From UBA3537 sp049889395 (GTDB lineage: Bacteria > Bacteroidota > Bacteroidia > Flavobacteriales > Flavobacteriaceae): a stretch of DNA of 20,575 nucleotides. How positions within the stretch are numbered: position 1 is the stretch's first letter; the number at the start of each line of letters is the position of its first letter. The translations under genes were made by a program, and so were the position numbers. Under the pieces are notes generated by a model. That model made no database searches, had not been told where the DNA came from, and saw nothing but the letters and a program-made list of their open reading frames with translations. Location of the stretch: contig JBMHDM010000043.1 of the NCBI GenBank assembly GCA_049889395.1, forward strand, positions 1 to 20,575, written 5' to 3'. Shown here in pieces: positions 7,610 to 14,067 of this stretch.

Positions 7610-7936
7610 ATGTGCCCTTCATCAAATTTTTTTGATAAATGTTACGATGTTGCTCGTCAAATCCCCCACGGTCGAGTGACAACCTACGGAGCCATTGCAA
7701 AATATCTTGGAACACCACGCAGTGCTCGAGCTGTCGGATATGCCATGACAGCTTCTCGTGGGAAGGATGTCCCAGCACATCGTGTTGTAAACAGAATAGG
7801 CTTACTAACTGGTAAGCATCATTTTGACGGGATTAACCTTATGCAACAACTGTTGGAAAATGAGGGTATTGTAATTGAAAACAATCAAATAAAACATTTT
7901 GAAACTGTATTTTGGGACCCAGGCAAAGAACTTTAG
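7610..7936 (+). CDS. Alkyltransferase-like (ATL) DNA-lesion-binding protein, MGMT family
   Basis: The 108-residue protein is the small DNA-binding domain of O6-alkylguanine-DNA alkyltransferase. The helix-turn-helix region reads GRVTTYGAIAKYLGTPRSARAVG, including a Tyr (Y26) like the nucleotide-flipping Tyr and an Arg (R40) like the arginine finger. The active-site motif PCHRV is PAHRV here (residues 55-59), so the alkyl-accepting cysteine is replaced by Ala56. The protein cannot repair by alkyl transfer. ATL proteins of this type bind O6-alkylguanine lesions and hand them to nucleotide excision repair. The N-terminal domain of Ada/Ogt is also absent, as in other ATLs. The gene starts two bases after the LysE-like gene, implying co-transcription, although no functional link is evident. 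C2 and C11 lie outside the active site. Confidence 0.88.
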   Translation: MCPSSNFFDKCYDVARQIPHGRVTTYGAIAKYLGTPRSARAVGYAMTASRGKDVPAHRVVNRIGLLTGKHHFDGINLMQQLLENEGIVIENNQIKHFETVFWDPGKEL

Positions 7937-7956
7937 TTTTTTAGATAAATCAGATG

Positions 7957-7964
7957 TATATTTG
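7957..7964 (+). promoter_or_regulatory. -7 promoter element for the mrp/NifU/FNR/ferredoxin run
   Basis: TATATTTG is an exact match to the Bacteroidota -7 consensus, 22 bases before the ATG of mrp. An imperfect upstream element TTAG (7933-7936) sits 20 bases before it. The element overlaps an alternative in-frame ATG at 7954, which argues for the downstream mrp start at 7987. Confidence 0.65.
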
Positions 7965-7975
7965 CATCTGCAAAT
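7960..7975. promoter_or_regulatory. 16-bp palindrome over the mrp promoter, candidate operator
   Basis: ATTTGCA-TC-TGCAAAT is a perfect 7-2-7 inverted repeat. It overlaps the last half of the -7 element and covers the expected transcription start. The placement is that of a repressor-binding site; the short arms and 2-base centre make an RNA hairpin unlikely. Which regulator would bind is unknown. Confidence 0.45.
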
Positions 7976-7986
7976 CCAGTAAATTA

Positions 7987-9126
7987 ATGCCCTTGAAGTT
8001 TTCAAAAAAAGACATAGAAAACGCTTTAAAGACCATCACTGTCCCTGGCGAAGGTCAAAATATGATTGAAAGCAAAGCGGTAAAAAATATTGTCATCTTT
8101 GACGATGAGGTCGTACTAGATATCAACATATCAAATCCCAGCCTTCAGGCCAGAAAACGGATAGAAGTTGATGTGCTTAAAACCATCCACGAACGGGTTT
8201 ATGCGAAAGCGAAAATCAAAGTAAATATTTCAGTTGTAACGCCTTCAACGACGAAAAATGAAATCAAAGGAAAACCAATAAAAGGCATAAAAAATATTGT
8301 TGCTATTGCTTCCGGAAAGGGCGGTGTGGGTAAATCAACAGTCACCTCAAATGTTGCGGTATCGTTATCCAAAATGGGATTTAAAGTCGGTATTCTTGAT
8401 GCTGACATCTATGGACCATCCATTCCCATCATGTTTGATGTTGCTCATGAAAAGCCCCTAGCAGTTCAGGTCGATGGAGCTTCAAAAATGAAACCCATTG
8501 AAAGTTACGGCGTTAAGATTTTATCCATCGGATTTTTTACAAAACCCAACCAAGCTGTTGTTTGGCGTGGCCCCATGGCCGCCAAAGCACTCAATCAGAT
8601 GATTTTCGATAGTGCTTGGGGAGAGCTCGATTTTTTATTAATTGACCTTCCGCCAGGCACTGGAGACATACACTTGAGTATCATGCAATCTTTACCTTTA
8701 AACGGAGCCGTGGTTGTTAGTACACCTCAAACTGTAGCGCTCTCTGATGCCAAAAAAGGGGTGGCGATGTTTCAGCAAGACAGTATCAATGTACCAGTGC
8801 TTGGTATCGTTGAGAATATGGCTTATTTCATACCTGAAGAACTTCCCAATAATAAATATTATATCTTTGGCCAAGAAGGGGCAAAATATTTGGCAGATGA
8901 TTTGGGTGTTCCACTTCTAGGTGAAATGCCGATAGTGCAAAGCATTCGTGAGGCTGGTGATTATGGACGTCCAGCGGCTATGCAAGATCAAACCCCAGTT
9001 GAAGAAGCTTTTAAAATATTGACCCAAAATTTGGTTCAAGAGATTGTTAAACGAAATAAAAATTTACCACCAACTGAAGTTATCAAAATTACGACTATGG
9101 CTGGTTGTAGTGCAGTAAGTAAATAA
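7987..9126 (+). CDS. mrp: Mrp/NBP35-type P-loop ATPase, Fe-S cluster carrier, lacking the CxxC motif
   Basis: Mrp-family ATPases (ApbC, NBP35 relatives) carry Fe-S clusters to apo-proteins in the cytoplasm. The 379-residue protein has an N-terminal MIP18/DUF59 domain (about 1-90). The deviant Walker A motif SGKGGVGKST follows (109-118), then LDADIYGPSIP and LLIDLPPGTGDIHL. I prefer the ATG at 7987; an upstream ATG at 7954 overlaps the promoter. In Mrp proteins such as E. coli's, a CxxC after VENM ligates the bridging [4Fe-4S] cluster. Here the region reads VENMAYFIPEELPNNKYYIFG with no cysteine. The only cysteine in the protein is C374, six residues from the end (MAGCSAVSK). As I recall, homologues in this phylum look alike, so this is a lineage variant and not decay. 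The NifU-type gene begins eight bases downstream. Confidence 0.92.
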   Translation: MPLKFSKKDIENALKTITVPGEGQNMIESKAVKNIVIFDDEVVLDINISNPSLQARKRIEVDVLKTIHERVYAKAKIKVNISVVTPSTTKNEIKGKPIKGIKNIVAIASGKGGVGKSTVTSNVAVSLSKMGFKVGILDADIYGPSIPIMFDVAHEKPLAVQVDGASKMKPIESYGVKILSIGFFTKPNQAVVWRGPMAAKALNQMIFDSAWGELDFLLIDLPPGTGDIHLSIMQSLPLNGAVVVSTPQTVALSDAKKGVAMFQQDSINVPVLGIVENMAYFIPEELPNNKYYIFGQEGAKYLADDLGVPLLGEMPIVQSIREAGDYGRPAAMQDQTPVEEAFKILTQNLVQEIVKRNKNLPPTEVIKITTMAGCSAVSK

Positions 9127-9134
9127 TAAATATT

Positions 9135-9377
9135 ATGACCTCAGAGGAGATTCGTATAAATGTAGAAATGGCCCTAGATGAAATCCGCCCTTTTCTGCAG
9201 AATGATGGCGGAAACATCAATTTAATTGAAATAGAAAACGACAAAGTCGTAAAAGTACAATTAGTTGGTGCATGTTCGTCATGTAGCGTCAACCAAATGA
9301 CATTGAAGTCTGGTGTTGAAATGACGATCAAAAAATACGCTCCTCAAATCCAGTCGGTTATTAATGTTGAGGCATAG
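9135..9377 (+). CDS. NifU C-terminal-domain protein, Fe-S cluster carrier
   Basis: This 80-residue protein consists only of the NifU C-terminal (Nfu-type) domain. It carries the CxxC motif C47-S-S-C50 in VGACSSCSVNQMTLKSGVE, which binds a [4Fe-4S] cluster between two subunits for delivery to target enzymes. The N-terminal EIRPFLQNDGGNINLIEI is the classic start of the domain. It sits 8 bases after mrp and one base before the reductase gene, so the four genes are almost surely one operon. As a cluster carrier with intact ligands, it could complement the neighbouring Mrp, which lacks its own CxxC; that is inference. Full NifU and A-type carrier domains are absent. Confidence 0.92.
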   Translation: MTSEEIRINVEMALDEIRPFLQNDGGNINLIEIENDKVVKVQLVGACSSCSVNQMTLKSGVEMTIKKYAPQIQSVINVEA

Positions 9378-9378
9378 T

Positions 9379-10434
9379 ATGATAAAAACGGATATACTTA
9401 TAATCGGAGCTGGACCGACAGGTCTATTTGCAGTATTTGAAGCAGGACTTCTGAAACTCAAATGTCATCTGATTGATGCCCTTCCACAACCTGGCGGTCA
9501 GTGTTCTGAAATTTATCCCAAGAAACCAATCTATGATATCCCAGCTTATCCAGAGATTTTAGCAGGTGATTTGACCGTTAAATTATTGGAGCAATCTAAA
9601 CAATTTGAGCCAGGATTTACCTTGGGGGAACGTGCAGAAACCATTGAAAAACAAGACGACGGAACCTTTATTGTCACCACCAACAAAGGCACTACACATC
9701 AAGCGCCTGTTGTAGCGATAGCGGGAGGATTGGGAAGTTTTGAACCCCGAAAACCAGCCATTCACAATATCACAGATTTCGAAGATAAAGGAGTCGCTTA
9801 CATGATTAAAGATCCAGAAATCTATAGAAATAAACGAGTGGTTATTGCTGGAGGTGGCGATTCTGCACTAGATTGGTCTATTTTTTTAAGTGATGTAGCG
9901 AGTCAAGTAACCCTTATCCACAGGCGTACTGAGTTTAGAGGCGCTTTGGACTCCGTGGAAAAAGTACAAGCCTTAAAAAATAATGGTAAAATTGAGCTAA
10001 TAACACCCGCTGAGGTAACCGGCCTTTTTGGAAGTAATCACATTCAGGCTATTGAATATACAAAACAAGATTCTAAACCCGCTCGTATACAAACAGATGC
10101 ATTTATTCCTTTGTTTGGTTTATCTCCCAAATTGGGGCCCATTGCGAAATGGGGGTTGGAAATTGAAAAAAACGCTATAAAAGTTAATAATGCTCTCGAC
10201 TATCAGACCAATATTCCAGGTATTTTCGCCATTGGTGATGTCAATACTTATCCTGGAAAATTAAAATTAATTTTATGTGGTTTTCATGAGGCGACCCTTA
10301 TGTGCCAAGCGGCCTACAAAATCATTAATCCAGGAAAACGGTTTGTGCTAAAATACACTACCGTTAGTGGTATCGATGGGTTTGATGGTACTCGTAAAGA
10401 AGCGCCCAAAAGCGTTGTAAAATCTATTGATTGA
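9379..10434 (+). CDS. Ferredoxin-NADP(+) reductase, thioredoxin-reductase-like type
   Basis: This flavoprotein of 351 residues moves electrons between NADPH and ferredoxin. The FAD-binding motif GAGPTGL (10-16) lies at the N terminus, followed by LPQPGGQCSEIYPKKPIYDIP, typical of this reductase type. The second nucleotide-binding motif is AGGGDSALDW (157-166), and IFAIGDVNTYPGKLKLI is the C-terminal FAD contact. Thioredoxin reductases of similar fold have a CxxC just before the second motif; it is absent here (PEIYRNKRVVIAGGG), which favours the ferredoxin/flavodoxin reductase subgroup. The ATG at 9379 puts the FAD motif ten residues in and follows the NifU-type stop by one base. A further ATG at 9364 is less likely. 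Its stop overlaps the ferredoxin start (TGATG), so the two are translationally coupled partners. Confidence 0.9.
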   Translation: MIKTDILIIGAGPTGLFAVFEAGLLKLKCHLIDALPQPGGQCSEIYPKKPIYDIPAYPEILAGDLTVKLLEQSKQFEPGFTLGERAETIEKQDDGTFIVTTNKGTTHQAPVVAIAGGLGSFEPRKPAIHNITDFEDKGVAYMIKDPEIYRNKRVVIAGGGDSALDWSIFLSDVASQVTLIHRRTEFRGALDSVEKVQALKNNGKIELITPAEVTGLFGSNHIQAIEYTKQDSKPARIQTDAFIPLFGLSPKLGPIAKWGLEIEKNAIKVNNALDYQTNIPGIFAIGDVNTYPGKLKLILCGFHEATLMCQAAYKIINPGKRFVLKYTTVSGIDGFDGTRKEAPKSVVKSID

Positions 10435-10766
10435 TGTCGTCTGATATTTCCATAAAAATCACGGATCGCCATGGTATAACTCACAAAGTTGAAGCACCTA
10501 CAGATATGGCTTTAAACTTGATGGAAGTGGTTCGAATGTATGAGTTAGCACCAGAAGGAACCATTGGAATTTGTGGTGGAATGGCTATGTGTGCTTCTTG
10601 TCAATGTTATATCAATACAAATCATGAACTCCCTGAAAAAACCGACGACGAGGATGCGATGTTAAGTGAGGCCTTTAATGTTAAATCTAATAGTAGGTTG
10701 GGCTGTCAAATTCAAATGACCCCAGAGCTAAACGGACTCGAAGTAGAGTTGGCTCCAGAAGAATAA
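10434..10766 (+). CDS. [2Fe-2S] ferredoxin, adrenodoxin type
   Basis: The 110-residue protein has the plant/adrenodoxin-type cluster ligands C47-x5-C53-x2-C56 in GICGGMAMCASCQC, and C91 in LGCQIQM. The spacing and the C-terminal LGCQI are those of the vertebrate-adrenodoxin-like group, which serves Fe-S assembly and cytochrome P450 systems. C58 is an extra, non-ligand cysteine. It would receive electrons from the reductase encoded immediately upstream (one-base overlap). I took the ATG at 10434; a TTG one codon earlier is possible but unnecessary. Together with mrp and the NifU-type carrier it points to electron supply for Fe-S cluster assembly. The stop abuts that of the convergent lipoprotein gene. 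Confidence 0.93.
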   Translation: MSSDISIKITDRHGITHKVEAPTDMALNLMEVVRMYELAPEGTIGICGGMAMCASCQCYINTNHELPEKTDDEDAMLSEAFNVKSNSRLGCQIQMTPELNGLEVELAPEE

Positions 10767-11531
10767 CTACTCACTAAGCTTATCAATAGCAATCGGCAAA
10801 ATACGCTCCACAAATTTGGTGTAAGCAAGCTTTGAGGGATGTAAATTATCTGAAGCAACTAAATTGGGATTGTCAAGACCTTGTTGCGTAATATCTGTGA
10901 TATACACATAGGATATATCATTGTCCAGACAATAATCCTCAGCATATTGGTTATACATTTCTAATTGCTCAGAGACGACCTCAGGATTTAGATTTTGACC
11001 AAATGGGGTGTATGCATAATCAGGAATTGATACTACTATAAGTTTTGAAGAATCTCCTCCAGCCAATGCAATGGCAGTATGCACTAATTCTACAAACTCT
11101 GTTTCGTATAACGAAAACGGCCTGCCTTGATACTGATTATTAACTCCAATGAGTAATGTCACCAAATCTTGATTAGAGGGCAGACTCACTGATGTTATTG
11201 CTGATTTTAAATTAGTTGTTGTCCATCCAGTTTGTGCAATAATCTCTAAAGAAAATGAATCCTGATCGTTAAAATTTGAAGCTAAACTATCTTTAAGTTG
11301 AGCTGGAAAACGACAAGATTCACAAACACTTTGCCCAATGGTATAACTATCGCCTAGGGATAGGATGTTGTAATGTTGTGGCGGTGTTTCATTGTAGTCG
11401 CCACTGGTGGGGTTTTCAATTGGATCCTCAGGGGGGAAGTAAGGCACTTCGGCTTTTCTATTGCAACTCGAAAGCGCTATAACAATGACAAAGCTTAAAA
11501 AAAATAATCTAAAAAAATTATTTAAACGCAT
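10767..11531 (-). CDS. SGNH/GDSL-hydrolase lipoprotein
   Basis: The 254-residue protein begins with a lipoprotein signal (MRLNNFF ... IALSSC, lipid-modified C23). A Pro-rich linker and an SGNH-hydrolase domain follow. Block I is LSLGDSYTIG with nucleophile S62, block III is IGVNNQYQG with the oxyanion-hole Asn, and block V is DNLHPS with catalytic D228 and H231. The protein is expected to act as an esterase or deacetylase anchored in the envelope; the substrate is unknown. The ATG at 11531 overlaps the last 14 bases of the acyl-CoA dehydrogenase gene, in another frame, which suggests coupled translation. A start six codons earlier is possible but would leave polar residues before the signal. 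The stop directly abuts that of the convergent ferredoxin gene. Confidence 0.88.
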   Translation of the reverse strand: MRLNNFFRLFFLSFVIVIALSSCNRKAEVPYFPPEDPIENPTSGDYNETPPQHYNILSLGDSYTIGQSVCESCRFPAQLKDSLASNFNDQDSFSLEIIAQTGWTTTNLKSAITSVSLPSNQDLVTLLIGVNNQYQGRPFSLYETEFVELVHTAIALAGGDSSKLIVVSIPDYAYTPFGQNLNPEVVSEQLEMYNQYAEDYCLDNDISYVYITDITQQGLDNPNLVASDNLHPSKLAYTKFVERILPIAIDKLSE

Positions 11532-12696
11532 TGATTCCCGTAATATCAAGACCAGTAATCAAAAGATGTATGTCGTGAGTTCCTTCATATGTTACCACAC
11601 TCTCCAGATTCATCATGTGTCGCATGATACTGTAATCTCCAGTGATACCCATCCCGCCTAAAATTTGTCGAGATTCGCGAGCAACTTTTAGTGCCATTTC
11701 AACATTGTTTCGCTTGGCCATGGAAATTTGAGCAGAGGTTGCTTTATTTTCATTTTTTAATTGTCCTAACCTGAAGGCTAACAGTTGTGATTTAGTGATT
11801 TCAGTAATCATTTCAGCTAACTTTTTTTGTTGCAATTGAAAGCCAGCGATAGGTTTTCCAAATTGAACACGTTCTTTGGCATAACGCAAAGCGGTATCAT
11901 AACAATCCATAGCCGCACCGATAGCACCCCAAGCAATGCCATATCTGGCTGAATCCAAACAGCCCAACGGCGCACCTAGTCCAGTTTTATTGGGTAAAAG
12001 ATTATTTTTGGGAACCTTAACATCTTGAAAAATAAGTTCACCAGTGGCGCTAGCACGAAGAGACCATTTATTATGGGTTTCGGGTGTTGAAAAACCTGCC
12101 ATTTCGCGTTCAACAATCAACCCATGAATACGACCTGCTTCGTTTTTAGCCCAGACCACAGCGATGTCGCAAAATGGTGCATTTGAAATCCAAAGTTTAG
12201 CACCATTAAGTAAATAATGATCGCCCATATCTTTGTAATTGGTGGTCATTCCACCAGGGTTACTTCCATGATTTGGCTCCGTTAGACCGAAAGCACCCAT
12301 AAATTCCCCTGTGGCTAACTTGGGTAAGTATTTTTGACGTTGTTCTTCTGTACCATAGGCCCATATAGGGTACATCACCAAAGACGATTGCACCGATGCT
12401 GTACTGCGAACGCCAGAATCTCCTCGCTCAATTTCTTGCATAATAAGACCATATGAAATTTGATCTAGTCCCGCTCCGCCATATTCTTCTGGGATATAGG
12501 GCCCAAAAGCACCTATTTCTGCCAAACCGTTGATAATTTGTTTTGGGAATTCAGCTTTTTGTGCGTAAGATTCAATGATGGGAGAGATGTCTCTTTTGAC
12601 CCAATCTCTGGCAGCTTCTCGAACAAGTTGGTGTTCTTCGCTTAATAAATCATCTAAATTGTAGTAATCTGGTGCTTCAAATAGGTCTGGTTTCAT
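11518..12696 (-). CDS. Glutaryl-CoA dehydrogenase-like acyl-CoA dehydrogenase
   Basis: The 392-residue flavoenzyme matches glutaryl-CoA dehydrogenase, which oxidises and decarboxylates glutaryl-CoA to crotonyl-CoA in lysine and tryptophan breakdown. General family signatures are FGLTEPNHGSNPGGM and SLRASATGELIF. The catalytic base is E371 in TYEGTHDIHLLI, as in the human enzyme's TYEGTHDIHALI. E90 and R97 in EIERGDSGVRST keep the spacing of human E87 and R94, which recognise the glutaryl carboxylate. STASVQSSLVMYPI and GCLDSARYGIAWG also closely resemble the human protein. The ETF partner is not in the window. The following lipoprotein gene overlaps its 3' end. The 122-base gap upstream (12697-12818) shows no clear promoter. 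Substrate specificity is inferred from these residues; a broader acyl-CoA dehydrogenase role is the alternative. Confidence 0.88.
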   Translation of the reverse strand: MKPDLFEAPDYYNLDDLLSEEHQLVREAARDWVKRDISPIIESYAQKAEFPKQIINGLAEIGAFGPYIPEEYGGAGLDQISYGLIMQEIERGDSGVRSTASVQSSLVMYPIWAYGTEEQRQKYLPKLATGEFMGAFGLTEPNHGSNPGGMTTNYKDMGDHYLLNGAKLWISNAPFCDIAVVWAKNEAGRIHGLIVEREMAGFSTPETHNKWSLRASATGELIFQDVKVPKNNLLPNKTGLGAPLGCLDSARYGIAWGAIGAAMDCYDTALRYAKERVQFGKPIAGFQLQQKKLAEMITEITKSQLLAFRLGQLKNENKATSAQISMAKRNNVEMALKVARESRQILGGMGITGDYSIMRHMMNLESVVTYEGTHDIHLLITGLDITGINAFK

Positions 12697-12818
12697 AAAT
12701 AAAAGTTTCGTTGATTTTTATCTATATGATGAAAAATAAATCGTACTGTAATATCATCCACACAAATTTACTTATAAATTTAATCAATTGTAGATTTTAT
12801 GTAAAATTTCTTATGAGA

Positions 12819-13346
12819 TCAATTTATGTAAAGATCAATTAAACCTGAGGGTGTATTAACTTCAATGATTTTACTCTTTCTATCGACTTTTACAATAATT
12901 TCATCGTTGATTGGGATAAGAATTTCTTTCCCATTGTAGTTTATTTCAAATAACGCTTGAGCTGTTGTATCGTTCACACTTTTAATCACCCCAATATTTC
13001 CATGGGTTTTATCAGTTATGGTATACCCAATAATCTCATGATAATAAAACGCTTTTCCGCTAAGTTTTGGTAACAATTCTAGGGGTAGATAAAGTTCAGA
13101 TTTCAAGAGGGCGTTGGCATCGGTTTCATTGTTAATATCCTCAAATTTAAGCCGTAATAAATCCGATTTGTGTAATTGAGAACGTTCTATAAAAAACGGA
13201 ATTAGGGTATTGTTGAGGTTTAAAAATACAGCGTCTAAGTTGGTGTAAAGTTCAGGTTGATCAGTATCCAATTTTGCTAATAACTCTCCTTTGAAACTGT
13301 ATTTTTTTATAATTTTACCCAGGTAAAAGCAATCCTCTTTTTTCAT
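12819..13346 (-). CDS. rimM: Ribosome maturation factor RimM
   Basis: RimM binds S19 and assists maturation of the 30S head domain. The 175-residue protein has the N-terminal RimM beta-barrel (CFYLGKIIKKYSFKGELLAKLDTD, then LRLKFEDINNETDANALLKSELYLP). The PRC-barrel domain follows (about 95-175; AFYYHEIIGYTITDKTHGNIGVIKSV, then EILIPINDEIIVKVDRKSKIIEVN). The start is the ATG at 13346; an upstream TTG at 13355 lies in the T-run of a terminator-like hairpin. It follows rpsP, the conserved bacterial order, but trmD and rplS are not next to it, which I recall is usual in Bacteroidota. The hairpin directly upstream suggests reduced expression relative to rpsP. Confidence 0.93.
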   Translation of the reverse strand: MKKEDCFYLGKIIKKYSFKGELLAKLDTDQPELYTNLDAVFLNLNNTLIPFFIERSQLHKSDLLRLKFEDINNETDANALLKSELYLPLELLPKLSGKAFYYHEIIGYTITDKTHGNIGVIKSVNDTTAQALFEINYNGKEILIPINDEIIVKVDRKSKIIEVNTPSGLIDLYIN

Positions 13347-13353
13347 ATTAATC

Positions 13354-13380
13354 AAAAAAAAACCTGACCAAATGGTCAGG
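13354..13380 (-). terminator. Terminator-like hairpin between rpsP and rimM
   Basis: On the minus strand CCTGACC (13380-13374) pairs perfectly with GGTCAGG (13369-13363) across a 4-base loop and is followed by nine Ts (13362-13354). This has the full form of an intrinsic terminator. It lies 25 bases past the rpsP stop and ends seven bases before the rimM ATG, leaving no space for a separate rimM promoter. Partial termination (attenuation) is therefore the likely role. Confidence 0.85.
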
Positions 13381-13405
13381 CTTAAAGGTATAAAAAATAA
13401 AATAT

Positions 13406-13915
13406 TTATTCTTCTTCGTTAGCCCCTTCAACTCCTTCAGCCGCATCTTCAGTAACTTCCTCTACTGCAGGAGCGGCAGCCGCAATTCGAGCTTCGTTGG
13501 CTGCTTTTTCAGCTTCAAAAGCTTTCGCTGCTTGAGCGTCCTTGGCTTTTTGAAGATTCGATTTTTTGGCCTCTACTTTGGCTTGCTTTTCAGCAATCCA
13601 TGATTGAAATTTTTCTTCGGCTTGTTCTTCTGTTAAAGCCCCTTTTTTGACCCCACCAGCCAAATGTTTCTTCAACAATACACCTTCATGCGATAAAATC
13701 GCTCGAGTGGTGTCGGTTGGCTGTGCGCCATTTTCTAACCACTGTACAGCACTATCGACGTTAATTTCAATTTGCGCAGGATTTGTGTTAGGATTATAGG
13801 TCCCTAGTTTTTCAAGAAATCGCCCATCTCTTTTAGCGCGCGAATCGGCCGCAACGATCCAATAAAATGGTTTTCCTTTTTTTCCGTGTCTTTGTAATCT
13901 TAGTTTTACAGGCAT
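13406..13915 (-). CDS. rpsP: 30S ribosomal protein S16 with long C-terminal tail
   Basis: S16 is an early-binding 30S assembly protein. The N terminus (PVKLRLQRHGKKGKPFYWIVAADSR as a conserved block, then GRFLEKLGTYNPN) is unmistakable, and the core ends near residue 85 (ILSHEGVLLKKHL). The protein has 169 residues, about twice the usual 80-90. The extra 80 or so residues are low-complexity, rich in Ala, Glu and Lys, with helix-favouring stretches (EKQAKVEAKKSNLQKAKD) and a very acidic end. A long tail of this kind is common in S16 of Bacteroidota; its role is not known to me. It is transcribed from its own promoter ahead of rimM, with a small hairpin in the leader. Confidence 0.96.
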   Translation of the reverse strand: MPVKLRLQRHGKKGKPFYWIVAADSRAKRDGRFLEKLGTYNPNTNPAQIEINVDSAVQWLENGAQPTDTTRAILSHEGVLLKKHLAGGVKKGALTEEQAEEKFQSWIAEKQAKVEAKKSNLQKAKDAQAAKAFEAEKAANEARIAAAAPAVEEVTEDAAEGVEGANEEE

Positions 13916-13930
13916 AAAAAATTAATTTGT

Positions 13931-13945
13931 GGGGTTCTCGACCCC
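13931..13945 (-). promoter_or_regulatory. Small GC-rich hairpin in the rpsP leader
   Basis: On the minus strand GGGGT-CGAGA-ACCCC forms a 5-bp GC-rich stem with a 5-base loop, within the predicted 40-base rpsP leader and 15 bases before the ATG. It stands out in AT-rich surroundings. It could influence translation or mRNA stability, but nothing shows that it is a protein-binding leader. Confidence 0.35.
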
Positions 13946-13961
13946 GATTATTAATGAGCCG

Positions 13962-13969
13962 CAAATATA
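13962..13969 (-). promoter_or_regulatory. -7 promoter element for rpsP-rimM
   Basis: On the minus strand TATATTTG exactly matches the -7 consensus. A TTTG (13989-13986) lies 16 bases upstream, a little closer than usual. The element is 46 bases before the rpsP ATG. The region is divergent, with the lipoprotein gene starting at 14068 on the other strand. Confidence 0.6.
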
Positions 13970-14028
13970 GTATATTTTTTGGTTACAAAAACATTCATTT
14001 ATTTTTTATATTTTTGATTGATTTCAAA

Positions 14029-14036
14029 TACATTTG
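14029..14036 (+). promoter_or_regulatory. Candidate -7 element for the DUF6252-like lipoprotein gene
   Basis: TACATTTG fits TAnnTTTG and lies 31 bases before the ATG at 14068. No well-spaced TTG is found upstream, so only the -7 element supports it. Confidence 0.4.
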
Positions 14037-14067
14037 ATTTGTCTATATTTTTATTAGGATACATATC

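Noticed and set aside
7610..7936. Annotation as a functional methylated-DNA-cysteine methyltransferase.
   Set aside because: The active-site cysteine is alanine (PAHR).
9379..10434. Annotation as thioredoxin reductase, given the fold and the trxA gene in the window.
   Set aside because: No CxxC precedes the second nucleotide-binding motif, and the gene is coupled to a ferredoxin.
12764..12781. AT-only inverted repeat AAATTTA-CTTA-TAAATTT between the acyl-CoA dehydrogenase gene and rimM, considered as the rimM terminator.
   Set aside because: The stem has no G-C pair and no T-run follows on the minus strand; expected by chance in this composition.
13931..13945. GGGGTTCTCGACCCC on the plus strand as a tRNA T-arm remnant marking an attachment site.
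   Set aside because: It lacks the TTCGANT loop geometry and has no neighbouring tRNA arms or integrase; it lies in the rpsP leader.
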